NCBI RefSeq assembly: GCF_001984195.1
Contig: NZ_MTQN01000011.1
Coordinates: 1,240,001 to 1,304,000, forward strand
Length of the DNA stretch: 64,000 nt
From: Kribbella sp. ALI-6-A
GTDB lineage: Bacteria > Actinomycetota > Actinomycetes > Propionibacteriales > Kribbellaceae
Direction: 5' to 3'
Position 1 is the stretch's first letter. Every line of letters starts with the position of its first letter. The translations under genes were made by a program, and so were the position numbers. Below the pieces are notes generated by a model. It ran no database searches. It was not told where the DNA came from and saw only the letters and a program-made list of their open reading frames with translations. Shown here in pieces: positions 62,746-64,000 of the stretch.

Positions 62746-63828
62746 TCACACCAGCGTGCACACGGGACTCGGAGTGCTGAAGCTGGCCGCCGGCCTCAGA
62801 GTCCCGGTTTGTTGGTTTCTGTGGAACGTGGTGATCGAGTTGGACCGCTGGTTGGAGACGAGCAGCAGGGTGCCGGTCGGATCGATCGCACAGTGCCGCG
62901 GCCAGTCCCCGCCGCACGACGGCGTCGCGACCAGCCGCAGGGCCGCTCCCCCGGACTCGACGGCGAACACCGCGATGCTGTTGTGCCCCCGATTGGTGAC
63001 GTAGACGAACTTGCCGTCCGGCGACACGATCACCTCGCCGGGGTAGTTCTGCGGGGAACCCGCCGGCACGGTCGGCAGCGGCGTACCGGGAGTGAGGCGC
63101 CCGTCGGAGTAGCCGCACGGCACGACGGTACTGTCGAGCTCGTTCGCGACGTAGACGTACCGTCCGTTCGGGTGGAAAGCGAGATGGCGTGGCCCCGCGC
63201 CTGGCTTCAGCTTCGCCTGGGCTACGTCGGTCAGCTTGCCGGTCGCGGCGATCGTGGAGGTGTAGACGGTGTCGGTCCCGAGGTCGACCGAGAGGATGTA
63301 CCGGCCGGCCGGATCCTCCACCACCTGATGCGCGTGCGGCGAGGCGCCGACGTGCTTGACCAGGTCGGTCCGCGCGCCCAGCCTTCCGTCGGCCTTGACC
63401 GGATGCACGGCGACGTCGCCCGATCCGTAGTTGGCGCTCAGCAGATACTTGCCACCAGCAACCAGCGCGAGATGGCAGGGCGCGGATCCGCCGGTCGACT
63501 GGCGATTCAGCACTCGCAACTTGCCCGGGGCATCCACCGCGATCGCCGTCACGCCGCCGTCGGTCTGCTCGTTCACGGCGTACAGGAACCGGCCGGACGG
63601 CGCCAGGATCAGGAACGACGGCTCCTGGACCCCCGTCAGCACGCCGTTCGAGGTGATCACACCGCTGGCCGCGTCGTACGAGGCGAGCCCGATCCCGGTC
63701 CCACCCGCGGACGTGTAGGTGCCGATGTAGAGCGTCGCGCCGTCCCGGCAGGACGCGAACGCCGGGGTGACGCCGGACGCGGCAACGGCCGCGATGAGAC
63801 CGAGGAAAGTACGTCGAGTCGTGATCAT
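62746..63828 (-). CDS. Secreted lactonase-family beta-propeller protein
   Basis: The 360-residue protein begins with a twin-arginine signal (TTRRTFLGLIAAVAASG) cut near PAFA. The rest is a seven-bladed propeller of the 6-phosphogluconolactonase (Pgl/CMLE-like) family, with YIGTYTSAGGTGI, GASPHAHQVV, GPRHLAFHPNGRYVYVANEL and WPRHCAIDPTG. Export argues against the cytoplasmic sugar-phosphate role, so it may hydrolyse other lactones or only bind. ATG 63828 follows AAGAGG. It is upstream of the GH2 gene on the same strand. Confidence 0.87.
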   Translation of the reverse strand: MITTRRTFLGLIAAVAASGVTPAFASCRDGATLYIGTYTSAGGTGIGLASYDAASGVITSNGVLTGVQEPSFLILAPSGRFLYAVNEQTDGGVTAIAVDAPGKLRVLNRQSTGGSAPCHLALVAGGKYLLSANYGSGDVAVHPVKADGRLGARTDLVKHVGASPHAHQVVEDPAGRYILSVDLGTDTVYTSTIAATGKLTDVAQAKLKPGAGPRHLAFHPNGRYVYVANELDSTVVPCGYSDGRLTPGTPLPTVPAGSPQNYPGEVIVSPDGKFVYVTNRGHNSIAVFAVESGGAALRLVATPSCGGDWPRHCAIDPTGTLLLVSNQRSNSITTFHRNQQTGTLRPAASFSTPSPVCTLV

Positions 63829-63962
63829 CAGGCAGAACCTCTTCGGTGGGGGCGGAACGAGGACCACTGAAGGGTAGGCAGGTGATCAGCGCTCTGTCAT
63901 CACGCAACCACGCTAAGTGCCAGTAGAATGCCTGAAGAATGCCGACCGAGTTCCGGTTCGGT

Positions 63963-64000
63963 TCACCAGATCTCGACGCCGGTCGCCTCGATCGACCAGT
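63963..64000 (-). CDS. Possible C-terminal end of a gene beyond the window
   Basis: On the minus strand one frame reads WSIEATGVEIW and stops at 63963-63965. The short peptide looks like a normal protein end, but 38 bases cannot prove a gene. A plus-strand ATG at about 63938 is the competing reading. Confidence 0.25.
   Translation of the reverse strand, partial: WSIEATGVEIW

Overview
The window is high-GC, densely coded DNA with many GTG starts and short gene overlaps, which points to an actinobacterium. The gene content (PucR-type FasR beside fabD-fabH-acpP-fabF, homodimeric AceE, DUF3052, DUF3145, AhpE-like peroxiredoxin) and the wealth of secreted glycosidases suggest Propionibacteriales, perhaps Kribbella or a relative. 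The genus is my inference, not something the sequence proves.

The layout is a conserved core interrupted by accessory blocks. The core resembles the Mycobacterium tuberculosis Rv2228c-Rv2247 neighbourhood as I remember it: RNase H/phosphatase, zinc-ribbon protein and Nif3 protein (1-2993), then AhpE, DUF3052 and aceE (30434-34402), then the FasR-type regulator, fabD, fabH, acpP, fabF and an AccD6-type carboxyltransferase (43516-50218), followed by DUF3145. The first insertion (3090-29733) holds a glycan block: GH13 with a divergent ROK repressor, GH29 fucosidase, GH3 hexosaminidase, PhoD phosphatase, GH38 mannosidase and a ROK kinase. It also holds an 11.9-kb megasynthase gene. The second insertion (34572-43474) holds a flavoprotein with a LuxR regulator, an acetyltransferase, a peptide transporter, pirin, an ADP-ribosylglycohydrolase and a PHP protein. 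The right end (51647-64000) carries a BatA/DUF58/MoxR operon, a kinase-like membrane protein, and secreted or sugar-related genes (beta-helix protein, GH2, lactonase, aldo/keto reductase).

The most unusual gene is the megasynthase at 17791-29733 (3,980 codons, minus strand). Its order is acyl-AMP ligase, about 1,400 residues of acidic low-complexity sequence, ketosynthase, acyltransferase, carrier domain, half a condensation domain, and a terminal adenylation domain. The ketosynthase active Cys is Trp and its first catalytic His is Ser. The carrier domain has Ala where the phosphopantetheine Ser should be. The condensation domain lacks the lobe with the HHxxxDG motif, and no carrier or thioesterase follows the last adenylation domain. 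The three activating or loading domains look intact by motif, while everything that needs a covalent thiol arm looks disabled, yet the frame is open throughout.

Other points worth attention are a FabD fused to a lipoyl/biotinyl-like domain with Arg in place of the acceptor Lys, an apparent eroded kinase N-lobe in a one-span membrane protein, a perfect inverted repeat ahead of fabD that could be the FasR site, a 26-bp inverted repeat between moxR and the kinase-like gene, and three minisatellite-like tracts in the last 13 kb.
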